NCBI GenBank assembly: GCA_041582875.1
Contig: JBFHGX010000001.1
Span: 37,966-101,965 of the forward strand
Reading direction: 5' to 3'
Length of the DNA stretch: 64,000 bases
Source of the DNA: UBA6244 sp041582875
GTDB taxonomy: Bacteria > Bacteroidota > Bacteroidia > Bacteroidales > F082
Part shown: one piece after another, positions 1 to 8,877 of the stretch
Layout: each line of letters starts with the position of its first letter
How positions within the stretch are numbered: the first letter of the stretch is position 1
Program-made: the position numbers and the translations under genes
The notes under the pieces: generated by a model
The model's database searches: none
Seen by the model: only the letters and a program-made list of their open reading frames with translations
Told to the model about the DNA's origin: nothing

Positions 1-169
1 AATCCACCAGGGCAGCATATTCAGGAGCCAAGTAAACATTTGCTTGTGATAAATTCGCCTTTTCAATGGCCGCTTTTGCTGAATCCAGCTCCACTTGAGG
101 TAATTTAGCGCATCCCCCAACTATCAATGCAAAGACTACTGCAGCAATCGCAAAAAAAACTTTTTTCAT
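1..169 (-). CDS. Lipoprotein, N-terminal part only (DUF4398-like?)
   Basis: The first 56 codons of a minus-strand gene that runs off the left edge. Translation from the ATG at 169 begins MKKVFFAIAAVVFALIVGGC, a short basic start, a hydrophobic stretch and a lipobox (VGGC, Cys20), so the product is very probably an outer-membrane or periplasmic lipoprotein. The mature part starts AKLPQVELDSAKAAIEKA and continues with an alanine-rich helix containing LAPEYAALVD. An alanine-rich helix with an APEYA-type motif after a lipobox resembles DUF4398 lipoproteins; this is a tentative likeness from little sequence. A 16-bp palindrome lies 35 bases upstream. Confidence 0.7.
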   Translation of the reverse strand, partial: MKKVFFAIAAVVFALIVGGCAKLPQVELDSAKAAIEKANLSQANVYLAPEYAALVD

Positions 170-203
170 ACTTTTAATTACTTACTTTTTTAAACATTAG
201 TTC

Positions 204-219
204 TATCGCACATGCGATA
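204..219. promoter_or_regulatory. 16-bp palindrome, possible operator
   Basis: TATCGCA-CA-TGCGATA: perfect 7-bp arms around a 2-base spacer, lying between the divergent lipoprotein gene (start 169) and the sigma-factor gene (start 328). There is no T-run, so it is unlikely to be a terminator. Its size and place suit a dimeric repressor site. No regulator is encoded next to it apart from the sigma factor. Confidence 0.35.
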
Positions 220-327
220 ATTTTCCATATTGAGACGCAGAGTTAGTCCGAGGTAACATGTGATGATAAAAAAAAGTTTATTTTTACATAAAGATTGGTC
301 TAACTAAAATTCATATCTTATATTAAA

Positions 328-882
328 ATGATATACAGTCGTTTAACTGATAAAGAACTCGTCGACATAATTGTTGTTAATGGAGAATCACGTGCCTACG
401 AAGTAATATATCAGCGATATTTTAATAAGGTTCAGGATAGATCTTACAGTTTCCTACGCAATAAGAACGTGGCCTCCGATTTTGCCAATGAAATTATGGG
501 AAAAGTGTATGAAAAGTTGCCTGGGTTTAAGGGCAACTCATCATTTTCTTCATGGCTTTATGCCATTACTTACAATCACCTTATCGACTTTCTGCGAAAA
601 AAGAAACACTCACATTATCCTAGTTGGAACGAAAGCAATGAAATTCCGGAAATTATTGACGAATCAGATGCTGAAATTGAATTGTTAAGTTATGAAAAGT
701 TGCTAGTTATCCTCGAACGCGTTCATCCGGAAGAAAAGGCGCTATTGTTAATGAAATATCAGGATGAACTAACATTAAAGCATATTTCTGGTATTTTGGC
801 AATAAGTGAGGATGCTGTAAAAATGCGGCTGAAGCGGGCGCGTTCAAGGGTTATTTACCTCTATCATCACACCAATAGTTAA
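328..882 (+). CDS. Sigma-70 family (ECF-type) RNA polymerase sigma factor
   Basis: A 184-residue alternative sigma factor that would direct RNA polymerase to a specific regulon. Region 2 covers roughly residues 22-92 (AYEVIYQRYF early, then FSSWLYAITYNHLIDFLRKK, the usual -10 recognition and DNA-melting helix). Region 4 covers roughly 125-180, ending in the helix-turn-helix around LKHISGILAISEDAVKMRLK. Length and the two-domain layout are those of ECF sigma factors. No anti-sigma gene is adjacent; the next gene, 65 bases on, encodes a PepSY-like protein. The target promoters cannot be read from the sequence. No clear TAnnTTTG box precedes the gene, which would fit transcription by another sigma factor. 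Confidence 0.9.
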   Translation: MIYSRLTDKELVDIIVVNGESRAYEVIYQRYFNKVQDRSYSFLRNKNVASDFANEIMGKVYEKLPGFKGNSSFSSWLYAITYNHLIDFLRKKKHSHYPSWNESNEIPEIIDESDAEIELLSYEKLLVILERVHPEEKALLLMKYQDELTLKHISGILAISEDAVKMRLKRARSRVIYLYHHTNS

Positions 883-947
883 AGATTTTGCTTCTGCTGT
901 TACCTGATATAAGTTTTTCGTCAAAATAGGGTTCAACCCAAAAGTCT

Positions 948-1337
948 ATGATATCAAATTTTTTAAATTCAAATAAAACTGAGGTTCCGGCACAACTTCA
1001 TTCGTTGCTTTTGGAGCAATTTCCTCAAGCCATTAATATTGATTGGATTAAAGTCGGAGATTATCTGGAAGCGGTTTTTTATGTTGATTCGAGTGAATAT
1101 ATTGCCAAATTTGATTCTGTCGGTCATTTGGAAAACTACAAGGTCAATCTACTTATGGATGCAGTACCCCATTATATTAAATCAACTGCTGAGGATTATG
1201 GTGAAATAATGAGTACAATATGTATTTATAGTGATCAAAATAAAGGTTTTGAGGTAGTCATCCGAAAGCCGGATCTATCGCGAGAGGTATTGCTAATGGA
1301 TGCGCATGGAAAAATCACGGAAGTTAGAAAAGTATGA
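948..1337 (+). CDS. PepSY-like domain protein, function unknown
   Basis: A 129-residue protein with the pattern seen in the Bacteroidota PepSY-like (beta-lactamase-inhibitor-like) group: an amphipathic helix (LHSLLLEQFPQA), then IDWIKVGDYLEAVFYV, then a strand containing YIAKFDSVG. A second similar half follows (IKSTAEDYGEIM..., FEVVIRKPDLSREVLLMDAHGKI), so it appears to hold two PepSY-like units. No signal peptide is visible, although many relatives are periplasmic. It follows the sigma factor by 65 bases and ends at a strong hairpin terminator, so the two may be co-transcribed. The biochemical role is not known to me. Confidence 0.7.
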   Translation: MISNFLNSNKTEVPAQLHSLLLEQFPQAINIDWIKVGDYLEAVFYVDSSEYIAKFDSVGHLENYKVNLLMDAVPHYIKSTAEDYGEIMSTICIYSDQNKGFEVVIRKPDLSREVLLMDAHGKITEVRKV

Positions 1338-1351
1338 AAATGATCTATAAA

Positions 1352-1377
1352 AAAACCCGCCATTGGCGGGTTTTTTT
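1352..1377. terminator. Bidirectional hairpin terminator
   Basis: AAACCCGCC-ATT-GGCGGGTTT with A-run before and T-run after. It lies between the converging ends of the PepSY-like gene (stop 1337, plus) and the acyl-CoA dehydrogenase gene (stop 1393, minus) and can serve both strands. Confidence 0.9.
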
Positions 1378-1392
1378 ATAGATCAAATCCAA

Positions 1393-3171
1393 TTAGAATT
1401 TGTAAATTCCGTCGTCTATCAATTGATCAGCAATCCTTCTACGCGATTCTTTCACATTGAACGCTGGAGCATAGGTCAGTTTATTTAATACAGAAGTGTA
1501 TTTTTCCAGCTGTTCGCCTTCTGAGATTGAGCCAATGGCATCAAAGGCTACCTGATGCACTTTCTGTACTGTTGAATGCGTAAGTACATCCAGAATATCT
1601 TGGTACAAAAACAGGTTTTCCTTGTTCATCGATTCCAGTTTTTCAACACGCAATGCTGTGGATTCCAATACGTAAACAAGCATAATGGCATCAGCAATGT
1701 TCATTAAAATTTCCTCTTCGAACATCAACTTGCGTTGGAAAGTGTCCTGTGCCAGAGGGAGTAACATGAGCACAACTTTTTTCAAATGGTTGGTTTGTGC
1801 TTTTTTTACTGAATAGTAATCTCCTGTGAAATCAACACAGGTAAGATTATCCATGTTAGCAATGAGTTCTCTTGCTTGCTCAAACAACTCAATATTGTGT
1901 TTCAATCCTTTTTTCATCACGGAATCGACTGTAATCATTCGATTGATTTCGTTGGTTCCTTCAAAAATTCTGTTGATGCGGCTGTCGCGATAGGAACGGT
2001 CGGCAGGAGCTTCCGAAGAAAACCCCATTCCACCAAAAATCTGAACCATTTCGTCAACGATATAATCAAGTGATTCAGAACCATATACCTTAAGTAATGC
2101 ACATTCAGGTTCATATTCTGCTACTCCGCCAATATTGGCTTCTCCATAAGATTTACCTTGTTCGAGCAAACTCTCGATGGTGTCTTGAACATCTTTACTC
2201 GCTCTGTAAATAGCAGATTCCGTAGAGAACATTTTCACAACCTGCTCGGCCATTTTGTGCTTGATAGCACCAAAAGCAGATAAGAATGAACCAAACTGCT
2301 TTCTTTCGTTGGAATAATTCACCGAATTATTAATGGCTCTGCGCATTCCACCTAAAACAGTTGCGCCCAATTTAATGCGCCCAATGTGCAGAATGTTGAG
2401 TGCAATTCTGAATCCTTCACCTCTTTTTCCAAGCAAATTTTCTACAGGAACCTTTACATCATTGAAGAAAATCTGACGGGTAGACGATCCTTTAATGCCC
2501 ATCTTGTGTTCCTCTGGATTCATGGTGATGCCAAGTGTTTTGGCTTCAACGAGGAATGCACTTAAAACGCGATCATTGTCAATTTTGGCAAATACAGTAA
2601 GCAAATCAGCAAATCCTCCATTTGTGATCCACATTTTTTGTCCGTTAAGAACATAATGGGAACCGTCTTCGGTAAGAACAGCTTTGGTTTTTCCGGCATT
2701 GGCATCGCTACCAGCACCGGGTTCTGTCAGGCAATAGGCTGCCAACATCTCGCCCGAAGCCAGTTGAGGCATGTATTTTTGGTGTTGTTCTTTTGTACCA
2801 TAATAGAGTAGGGGAAGGGTGCCGATTCCGGTATGAGCCATAAAGGCTACAGAAAAGGAGTAGGCTGAGCCAATGGCCTCGTTGGCTTTCATATTGGTAA
2901 GAAACGATTGTCCAAATCCATCATATTCCTCAGGAACACTAATACCAAGTAGTCCTAATTCGCCAGCCTTTTTCAATAACGAAGGCATTAAACCTTCCTG
3001 ATGATTATCCAATGCATCAAAATGAGGGGCGACTTCTGTTTCAACAAAATCAACACATGTTTCGGCAATCATGCGTTGTTCTTCATCAAACTCTTCCGGT
3101 ATAAAAATTTGGTCTGGAGTAACTTCTTTTAACAGGAACTCTCCACCAACAATGGCAGCTTTTGTATCCAT
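1393..3171 (-). CDS. Acyl-CoA dehydrogenase, long form
   Basis: FAD-dependent oxidation of an acyl-CoA to the trans-2-enoyl-CoA, the first step of a beta-oxidation cycle, passing electrons to ETF. The catalytic core is easy to see: TEPGAGSDA, KMWITNGGFADL, and the C-terminal signature RINRIFEGTNEINR, whose Glu is the expected catalytic base. At 592 residues it is about 200 longer than the 380-residue short/medium-chain enzymes; the extra C-terminal helical domain resembles VLCAD/ACAD9-type enzymes, so long-chain substrates are likely but not shown. I start it at 3171 (MDTKAAIVGG) because the longer frame from 3294 would run through the clpC terminator and the gene's own promoter box at 3201-3208. 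No ETF or thiolase gene is nearby. Confidence 0.93.
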   Translation of the reverse strand: MDTKAAIVGGEFLLKEVTPDQIFIPEEFDEEQRMIAETCVDFVETEVAPHFDALDNHQEGLMPSLLKKAGELGLLGISVPEEYDGFGQSFLTNMKANEAIGSAYSFSVAFMAHTGIGTLPLLYYGTKEQHQKYMPQLASGEMLAAYCLTEPGAGSDANAGKTKAVLTEDGSHYVLNGQKMWITNGGFADLLTVFAKIDNDRVLSAFLVEAKTLGITMNPEEHKMGIKGSSTRQIFFNDVKVPVENLLGKRGEGFRIALNILHIGRIKLGATVLGGMRRAINNSVNYSNERKQFGSFLSAFGAIKHKMAEQVVKMFSTESAIYRASKDVQDTIESLLEQGKSYGEANIGGVAEYEPECALLKVYGSESLDYIVDEMVQIFGGMGFSSEAPADRSYRDSRINRIFEGTNEINRMITVDSVMKKGLKHNIELFEQARELIANMDNLTCVDFTGDYYSVKKAQTNHLKKVVLMLLPLAQDTFQRKLMFEEEILMNIADAIMLVYVLESTALRVEKLESMNKENLFLYQDILDVLTHSTVQKVHQVAFDAIGSISEGEQLEKYTSVLNKLTYAPAFNVKESRRRIADQLIDDGIYKF

Positions 3172-3200
3172 TATTAACAGTTTAATTAGTAAATTGGACG

Positions 3201-3208
3201 CAAAGATA
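3201..3208 (-). promoter_or_regulatory. -7 promoter box for the acyl-CoA dehydrogenase gene
   Basis: TAtcTTTG on the minus strand matches the Bacteroidota TAnnTTTG box. It is 30 bases upstream of the chosen start and supports that start. No clear TTG is seen at -33. Confidence 0.6.
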
Positions 3209-3264
3209 AAATTTGCATCAAAACAGCGTTGGGTTTGCTGCTTATTTAGATTCTGTAAAAACAT

Positions 3265-3289
3265 AAAAATCCGCCATAAGCGGATTTTT
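3265..3289 (-). terminator. Terminator of clpC
   Basis: Perfect 10-bp stem AAAAATCCGC / GCGGATTTTT around a 5-base loop, 23 bases beyond the clpC stop, ending in T's when read on the minus strand. Confidence 0.85.
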
Positions 3290-3311
3290 GTCATCAGTGC
3301 GTTGAAGATAC

Positions 3312-5858
3312 TTATTCCTTTGGAATAATTTTCTTAGGTGCAGCTAAAACAATTTTTATTTCATCCTTCTTACCATCATAGTTTACTTTGATGTGGGTTC
3401 CTTCAGAAAGGTTGGTTTTAATAATTTCCTCAGCAAGCTGGTCTTCAATGTATTTCTGAATGGCTCGCTTAAGCGGACGAGCGCCGAATTGTTCATCCCA
3501 CCCTTTATCAATAAGAAAATCTTTGGCTTTGGGACTTACTGTAATCTTATATCCCATTTGGATAATCCGATTGATCATGTGTGACAATTCAATGTCGATG
3601 ATCTTATGGATTTCAGCACGTTGCAGCGAATCAAACACAACAACATCGTCAATACGATTGAGGAATTCAGGTGCAAAGGCACGTTTAAGTGCATTTTCAA
3701 TTACACCCTGACTATGTGTGGCTTTAGCTGCCACTTTGGCTTGTGTTGCAAATCCAACACCTTGTCCAAAATCTTTCAACTGACGCGAACCAATGTTTGA
3801 GGTCATAATGATGATGGTATTTTTAAAATCAACCCTACGCCCCAAGCCATCAGTTAACTGACCATCATCCAGTACCTGCAATAATAAGTGGAAAATATCC
3901 GGATGTGCTTTTTCAATTTCATCGAGCAGTACAATGGAGTAAGGCTTTCTTCTTACTTTTTCAGTCAATTGCCCACCTTCTTCATAACCAACATATCCGG
4001 GAGGCGCTCCAACCAATCTACTAACAGCAAATTTTTCCATGTACTCACTCATGTCCACACGAATCAAAGCGTCTTCACTGTCGAACAGGAATTTAGCCAA
4101 CATTTTGGCTAGATAGGTTTTACCAACTCCGGTGGGACCTAAAAACACAAATGATCCAATGGGTTTGTTGGGATCTTTTAATCCGGCACGGTTTCTTCGA
4201 ATAGCTTTTACTACCTTCTCGATGGCCTGACTTTGTCCAATAACCTGTTTATTAAGTTCTTCGGCCATATTTATGAGTCGGAGGCTTTCCTTTTGCGCAA
4301 TATTTTGAACCGGAATACCTGTCATCATGGCGACTACTTCGGCAACATTTTCACCAGTAACCTCTTCTCGGTGGATGTTCGATTCATCTTCCCACTTTTT
4401 CTTTGCTTTTGCCAGTTCTGCAACATAACGCCGCTCAATGTCGCGAAACTGAGCAGCCTCTTCAAATTTTTGACTTTTAATAGCTGCAGTTTTACTCTTT
4501 TTTATTTCTTCAATGGCGTTCTCAAGGTTGATAATTTCGCCCGGAACATGAATGTTGGTAATATGAACCCTTGCACCGGCTTCGTCTAAAGCATCAATGG
4601 CCTTGTCAGGTAAAAAACGATCGCTAATGTATCTGTTGGTGAGTGTAACGCAGGATTTAATGGCTTCGTCACTGTATTTCACCAAATGGTGATCCTCGTA
4701 TTTCTCCTTAATATTATTCAGGATTTCAATGGTTTCTTCCGCTGAGGTAGCTTCCACCAAAACCTTTTGAAATCTGCGTTCCAGCGCACCATCCTTTTCA
4801 ATATGCTGACGGTATTCGTCGAGCGTAGTGGCTCCAATGCATTGTAGTTCGCCGCGAGCTAAAGCCGGTTTAAACATATTGGAGGCATCCAGCGCACCTG
4901 AAGCGTTTCCTGCTCCTACAATCGTGTGGATTTCATCAATAAACAGAATAATATCAGGATTCTTGGTAAGCTCATTGAGCACCGCTTTCATTCGTTCCTC
5001 AAATTGTCCGCGGTACTTTGTACCCGCAACAATTGAGGCCAAATCGAGTGTTATAATCCGTTTATTGAAAAGAGCTCTGGATACTTTTCGTTGAATGATG
5101 CGTAAGGCCAGACCTTCAGCAATGGCTGACTTACCTACACCGGGTTCTCCTATAAGAATGGGGTTGTTTTTTTTGCGCCGACTTAAAATTTGAGCAATCC
5201 GTTGAAGTTCATCTTCCCGCCCAACGATAGGGTCAAGTTTACCCTCTTCGGCATAACGTGTTAAATCACGACCAAAGTTGTCGAGTACAGGAGTCTTTGA
5301 TTTAGGGGCACCGGTTTTTTTCTCGCTACTGCCAAACGGCCGTCCCATTTCTTCCTGTGGATCATCCATGTCATCTTGTAATTCGGCCCTTGGTTCAATG
5401 GTAGGAGGAATGTCCTTTTGTTCTTTAACAATGGAGGTTAATTCATCTTTTACCGCTTTGTAATTCACACCATCTTTGCCTAGTTTACTTGTTACCAGAT
5501 TGTTTTCATCTTTTAAGATGGCAAGTAACAGGTGTTCAGTTCCAATTAAATCTGCGTGAAAAACCTTGGCTTCTAAATAGGTGATCTTGAGGGCTTTTTC
5601 CACCTGTTTTACCAAGGGAATATTTTCAATATTAACTGACTGAGAAACAGGATTTTTTATCGCCACCTCAAGCTCTTGTTTACATTTATCCAAATTTACG
5701 CCAAAAAAATTCAGCAGTTGTACTGCCATTCCTTCACCGTCACGAATAATTCCGAGTAACAAATGCTCCAGACCGATATAATTATTTCCCAATCTCACAG
5801 CTTCTTCACGACTGAATGCCAGAACATCTTTAACCCGTTGAGAAAATTTTGCTTCCAT
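3312..5858 (-). CDS. clpC: ATP-dependent Clp protease ATP-binding subunit ClpC
   Basis: Hsp100 AAA+ unfoldase that feeds substrates to ClpP in the cytoplasm. Residues 1-150 hold the two Clp-N repeats (FSREEA..., HADLIGTEHLLLAILKDE). The first ATPase module has Walker A GEPGVGKSA (237-245) and Walker B FIDEIH (306-311). A middle domain with a UVR-like stretch (about 463-478, KSQKFEEAAQFRDIER) marks ClpC rather than ClpA or ClpB. The second module has Walker A GPTGVGKT (575-582) and the C-terminal D2-small domain. The 848 residues are normal for ClpC. It is a single gene with its own promoter and terminator, divergent from gyrA. No ctsR or mcs genes accompany it, as expected outside Firmicutes. 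Confidence 0.97.
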   Translation of the reverse strand: MEAKFSQRVKDVLAFSREEAVRLGNNYIGLEHLLLGIIRDGEGMAVQLLNFFGVNLDKCKQELEVAIKNPVSQSVNIENIPLVKQVEKALKITYLEAKVFHADLIGTEHLLLAILKDENNLVTSKLGKDGVNYKAVKDELTSIVKEQKDIPPTIEPRAELQDDMDDPQEEMGRPFGSSEKKTGAPKSKTPVLDNFGRDLTRYAEEGKLDPIVGREDELQRIAQILSRRKKNNPILIGEPGVGKSAIAEGLALRIIQRKVSRALFNKRIITLDLASIVAGTKYRGQFEERMKAVLNELTKNPDIILFIDEIHTIVGAGNASGALDASNMFKPALARGELQCIGATTLDEYRQHIEKDGALERRFQKVLVEATSAEETIEILNNIKEKYEDHHLVKYSDEAIKSCVTLTNRYISDRFLPDKAIDALDEAGARVHITNIHVPGEIINLENAIEEIKKSKTAAIKSQKFEEAAQFRDIERRYVAELAKAKKKWEDESNIHREEVTGENVAEVVAMMTGIPVQNIAQKESLRLINMAEELNKQVIGQSQAIEKVVKAIRRNRAGLKDPNKPIGSFVFLGPTGVGKTYLAKMLAKFLFDSEDALIRVDMSEYMEKFAVSRLVGAPPGYVGYEEGGQLTEKVRRKPYSIVLLDEIEKAHPDIFHLLLQVLDDGQLTDGLGRRVDFKNTIIIMTSNIGSRQLKDFGQGVGFATQAKVAAKATHSQGVIENALKRAFAPEFLNRIDDVVVFDSLQRAEIHKIIDIELSHMINRIIQMGYKITVSPKAKDFLIDKGWDEQFGARPLKRAIQKYIEDQLAEEIIKTNLSEGTHIKVNYDGKKDEIKIVLAAPKKIIPKE

Positions 5859-5880
5859 ATAATTATCTTTTTTCAGGTGA

Positions 5881-5888
5881 CAAAATTA
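5881..5888 (-). promoter_or_regulatory. -7 promoter box for clpC
   Basis: TAatTTTG on the minus strand, 23 bases upstream of the clpC start codon. No CIRCE or other heat-shock operator is visible beside it. Confidence 0.55.
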
Positions 5889-6138
5889 CATAAACTTATG
5901 CTATGTGTTTAATCACCCCGTTTTATCCTTAATTTCAATAAGGTTTGTAATGTATGTCAAGTATTATGCCAACATTGCCACTGGTAAACATGATAAATGT
6001 CAAAAGTTGGAATTATAAAACTAAGATAAACTGAGAACCAATGGAATCATTAAATATTAAGCTAACTTTTTAACAGCCCCATGTTGAAATAATGTTTGAA
6101 TACCTATTAATAAAATGACTTTATTATTTTCAAATTAG

Positions 6139-6146
6139 TACCTTTG
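6139..6146 (+). promoter_or_regulatory. -7 promoter box for gyrA
   Basis: TAccTTTG matches the Bacteroidota consensus, about 40 bases before the gyrA start. An AAGAAGGAA stretch (around 6172-6180) could act as a ribosome binding site, which is unusual for this phylum. Confidence 0.65.
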
Positions 6147-6187
6147 CATACTTTTTAATTTTTAATTGGAAAAGAAGGAATATCCCT

Positions 6188-8776
6188 ATGGAGAATGTTT
6201 TTGAAGGTGAAAGGATCATCAAAGTAAATATTGAGAATCAAATGAAATCAGCCTACATCGATTATTCGATGTCGGTGATTGTGTCGAGGGCTCTGCCTGA
6301 CGTAAGGGATGGATTTAAACCAGTACACCGAAGGGTTCTCTTTGGAATGCACGAGTTGGGTGTATATTCTAACCGCGGGCATAAAAAGTCTGCCAGAATC
6401 GTGGGTGAGGTTTTAGGTAAATACCATCCTCACGGCGATACGAGTGTATACGATTCTATGGTGCGTATGGCTCAGGAATGGTCGTTGCGGTATCCCTTGG
6501 TCGACGGACAAGGTAATTTTGGATCGGTGGATGGTGATAGTCCGGCTGCTATGCGTTATACCGAGGTGCGTTTGCGTAAAATTGCAGAAGAAATGCTCGT
6601 GGATATTGAGAAGGACACGGTAGATTTTCAACTCAATTTTGATGATAGTTTGAAAGAGCCCACTGTTCTTCCTACGCAAATTCCGAACCTGCTCATCAAT
6701 GGGGCATCGGGAATTGCCGTAGGAATGGCTACCAACATGGCACCTCATAACCTTACACAGGTAATCAATGCAATACTGGCTTATACCGATAATGATGAAA
6801 TTTCTATTGCAGATCTAGGAAAGATAGTACAAGCTCCTGATTTTCCTACCGGTGGTATTATTTATGGTTACGAAGGGGTGATAAATGCTTTTGAAACGGG
6901 TCGTGGCAGAGTTGTTATTCGTGGTGAAATCACCGTTGAAGAAGCTGGAAATGGACGTGAAAGATTGGTCGCTACTTCTATTCCATATCAGGTAAATAAG
7001 GCCGAAATGATTAAGAAAACGGCTGATTTGGTAAATGAAAAGAAAATTGAGGGTATTTCTGATATAAATGATGAATCAGATCGCAATGGAATGCGCATTG
7101 TGTATGACCTCAAAAAGGATGCATTGCCAAGTATTGTTATCAATAAATTATATCAACTCACTGCACTTCAGAGTTCATTCAGTATCAACAATGTTGCTTT
7201 GGTTCATGGAAGACCAAAAATCTTGAACCTTAAGGACATGATTTTCCATTTTGTGGATCATCGACATGATGTGGTGGTGCGCAGAACACAATATGAACTT
7301 TCTGAAGCTGAACGCAAAGCACATATCCTTGAAGGGTTACTTATTGCGCTTGATCATTTAGATGAAGTTATTGCATTGATCCGTGCATCTAAAACTCCAG
7401 AGGAGGCCAAGAATGGTTTGATTGAAAGTTTTAAACTAACCGAAATTCAAGCCAAAGCCATTCTGGAAATGAGATTACAGAAGCTAACGGGATTGGAACG
7501 AGACAAAATTAAATCGGATTATGCCGAATTAATGGAACTCATTACTCATTTGAAAGCGTTGTTGGCTAGCAAGGAATTACGTAACGAGGTTATTAAAGAG
7601 GAACTAATTCGTATCCGAGATAAATATGGTGATGAACGTCGATCTCAAATCGTATATACAGCCGAAGATATTCGTATGGAAGATGTGATTCCAGACGAAG
7701 AAGTTGTTATTACTATTTCAAGACTGGGTTATATTAAACGTACGCCATTAACTGAATATAGACAACAAAAAAGGGGAGGACGTGGGTCAAAAGCAGGAGC
7801 CACACGTGATGAGGATTTCTTAGAACATTTGTTTGTTGCGACAAACCATAATTATATGCTTTTCTTTACAGAACAAGGAAAAGTATTTTGGATGAGGGTA
7901 TTCGAAATCCCCGAGGGCACAAAAACCTCCAAAGGTAGGGCTATTCAAAACCTGATAAATATTGAAGGTAACGATACCATTAAGGCCATTATCAATACAA
8001 AAGACTTAAAGGACGAAGAATACATACAAAACAATTTCATCATCTTAGCTACTAAAAAAGGTGTTATTAAAAAGACTGCACTCGAAGCTTATTCACGACC
8101 CCGACAGAATGGTATAAACGCTATTACGGTTAAGGATGGTGATGAACTTATCGAAGCTCGTTTGACCAATGGCTCCAACGAAATTATTTTGGCCAATCGC
8201 TCAGGAAGAGCTATCCGTTTTAACGAGAGCAAAGTGAGACCAATGGGGCGAAATGCATCAGGTGTTCGTGGTATTACTTTGGCAGATGAAAAGGATGAAG
8301 TTGTAGGAATGATTTGTCTGGATAGTTCAGATGAATTTCAGGAAAATGTGCTTGTCGTTTCTGAGAAAGGATATGGTAAACGATCGATTGTAGACGATTA
8401 TCGGGTGACCAATAGGGGAGGTAAGGGAGTGAAAACACTCAACATTACTGAAAAAACTGGAGATCTGATTGCCATTAAAAATGTGACGGATAAGGATGGC
8501 CTAATGATTATTAATAAATCGGGTATTGCTATTCGTATCCCAGTTGTTGATTTACGGGTTATGGGTAGAGCTACTCAGGGTGTAAAATTGATTCGAATCG
8601 ATGATGGGGACGGAATTGCCGCTGTAGCTAAGGTTAGTATTCATGAAGATGAGGAAGATACGGAGGTCGAGGGTGTAGTTTTACACGAAGAAGAAACAAC
8701 AATTGAAAATACTAATGAGAATACTGAAAATTTAACTGATTCAACTAGTCCTGATGCGGAAATCATAGAGGAATAG
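6188..8776 (+). CDS. gyrA: DNA gyrase subunit A
   Basis: Type II topoisomerase subunit that cuts and rejoins DNA during negative supercoiling, acting as A2B2 with GyrB. The N-terminal breakage-reunion domain has RDGFKPVHRRVLFGM and the active-site Tyr124 in AMRYTE. The quinolone-determining stretch is HPHGDTSVYD (80-89); the position equal to E. coli Ser83 is Thr85 and that of Asp87 is Asp89. The C-terminal beta-pinwheel starts near 505 and carries a GyrA box (QQKRGGRG, about 526-533), which separates gyrase from topoisomerase IV ParC. A long acidic tail (after about 820) resembles the regulatory tail of E. coli GyrA. gyrB is not in the window. Confidence 0.98.
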   Translation: MENVFEGERIIKVNIENQMKSAYIDYSMSVIVSRALPDVRDGFKPVHRRVLFGMHELGVYSNRGHKKSARIVGEVLGKYHPHGDTSVYDSMVRMAQEWSLRYPLVDGQGNFGSVDGDSPAAMRYTEVRLRKIAEEMLVDIEKDTVDFQLNFDDSLKEPTVLPTQIPNLLINGASGIAVGMATNMAPHNLTQVINAILAYTDNDEISIADLGKIVQAPDFPTGGIIYGYEGVINAFETGRGRVVIRGEITVEEAGNGRERLVATSIPYQVNKAEMIKKTADLVNEKKIEGISDINDESDRNGMRIVYDLKKDALPSIVINKLYQLTALQSSFSINNVALVHGRPKILNLKDMIFHFVDHRHDVVVRRTQYELSEAERKAHILEGLLIALDHLDEVIALIRASKTPEEAKNGLIESFKLTEIQAKAILEMRLQKLTGLERDKIKSDYAELMELITHLKALLASKELRNEVIKEELIRIRDKYGDERRSQIVYTAEDIRMEDVIPDEEVVITISRLGYIKRTPLTEYRQQKRGGRGSKAGATRDEDFLEHLFVATNHNYMLFFTEQGKVFWMRVFEIPEGTKTSKGRAIQNLINIEGNDTIKAIINTKDLKDEEYIQNNFIILATKKGVIKKTALEAYSRPRQNGINAITVKDGDELIEARLTNGSNEIILANRSGRAIRFNESKVRPMGRNASGVRGITLADEKDEVVGMICLDSSDEFQENVLVVSEKGYGKRSIVDDYRVTNRGGKGVKTLNITEKTGDLIAIKNVTDKDGLMIINKSGIAIRIPVVDLRVMGRATQGVKLIRIDDGDGIAAVAKVSIHEDEEDTEVEGVVLHEEETTIENTNENTENLTDSTSPDAEIIEE

Positions 8777-8824
8777 TTATATTATTATTTAATTGTTTAG
8801 AATATTTTTAAATAAATGCATAAT

Positions 8825-8855
8825 TTGGCACGTCTTTGGTTTAACAATATCTTTG
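8825..8855 (+). promoter_or_regulatory. Promoter of the TPR gene (-33 and -7)
   Basis: TTG at 8825-8827, a 20-base spacer and TAtcTTTG at 8848-8855: one of the best full matches to the Bacteroidota promoter in the window, 23 bases ahead of the start codon. Confidence 0.75.
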
Positions 8856-8877
8856 CCGAACTATAAAATTTGAAACA

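Larger units (their letters stand above)
5859..6187. other. Intergenic region between clpC and gyrA
   Basis: AT-rich divergent control region of 329 bases. It holds the clpC -7 box at 5881-5888 and the gyrA -7 box at 6139-6146. I see no open frame, RNA gene or convincing repeat in the remaining 200 or so bases between them. Confidence 0.6.

Noticed and set aside
3172..3294. Longer frame of the acyl-CoA dehydrogenase gene, adding 41 residues
   Set aside because: It would start at the clpC terminator hairpin (3265-3289) and upstream of its own promoter box (3201-3208), and the added residues look non-coding.
6413..6748. Reverse-strand frame inside gyrA, and similar frames inside other genes
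   Set aside because: They are shadows of conserved genes on the other strand, with no family signal or promoter of their own.
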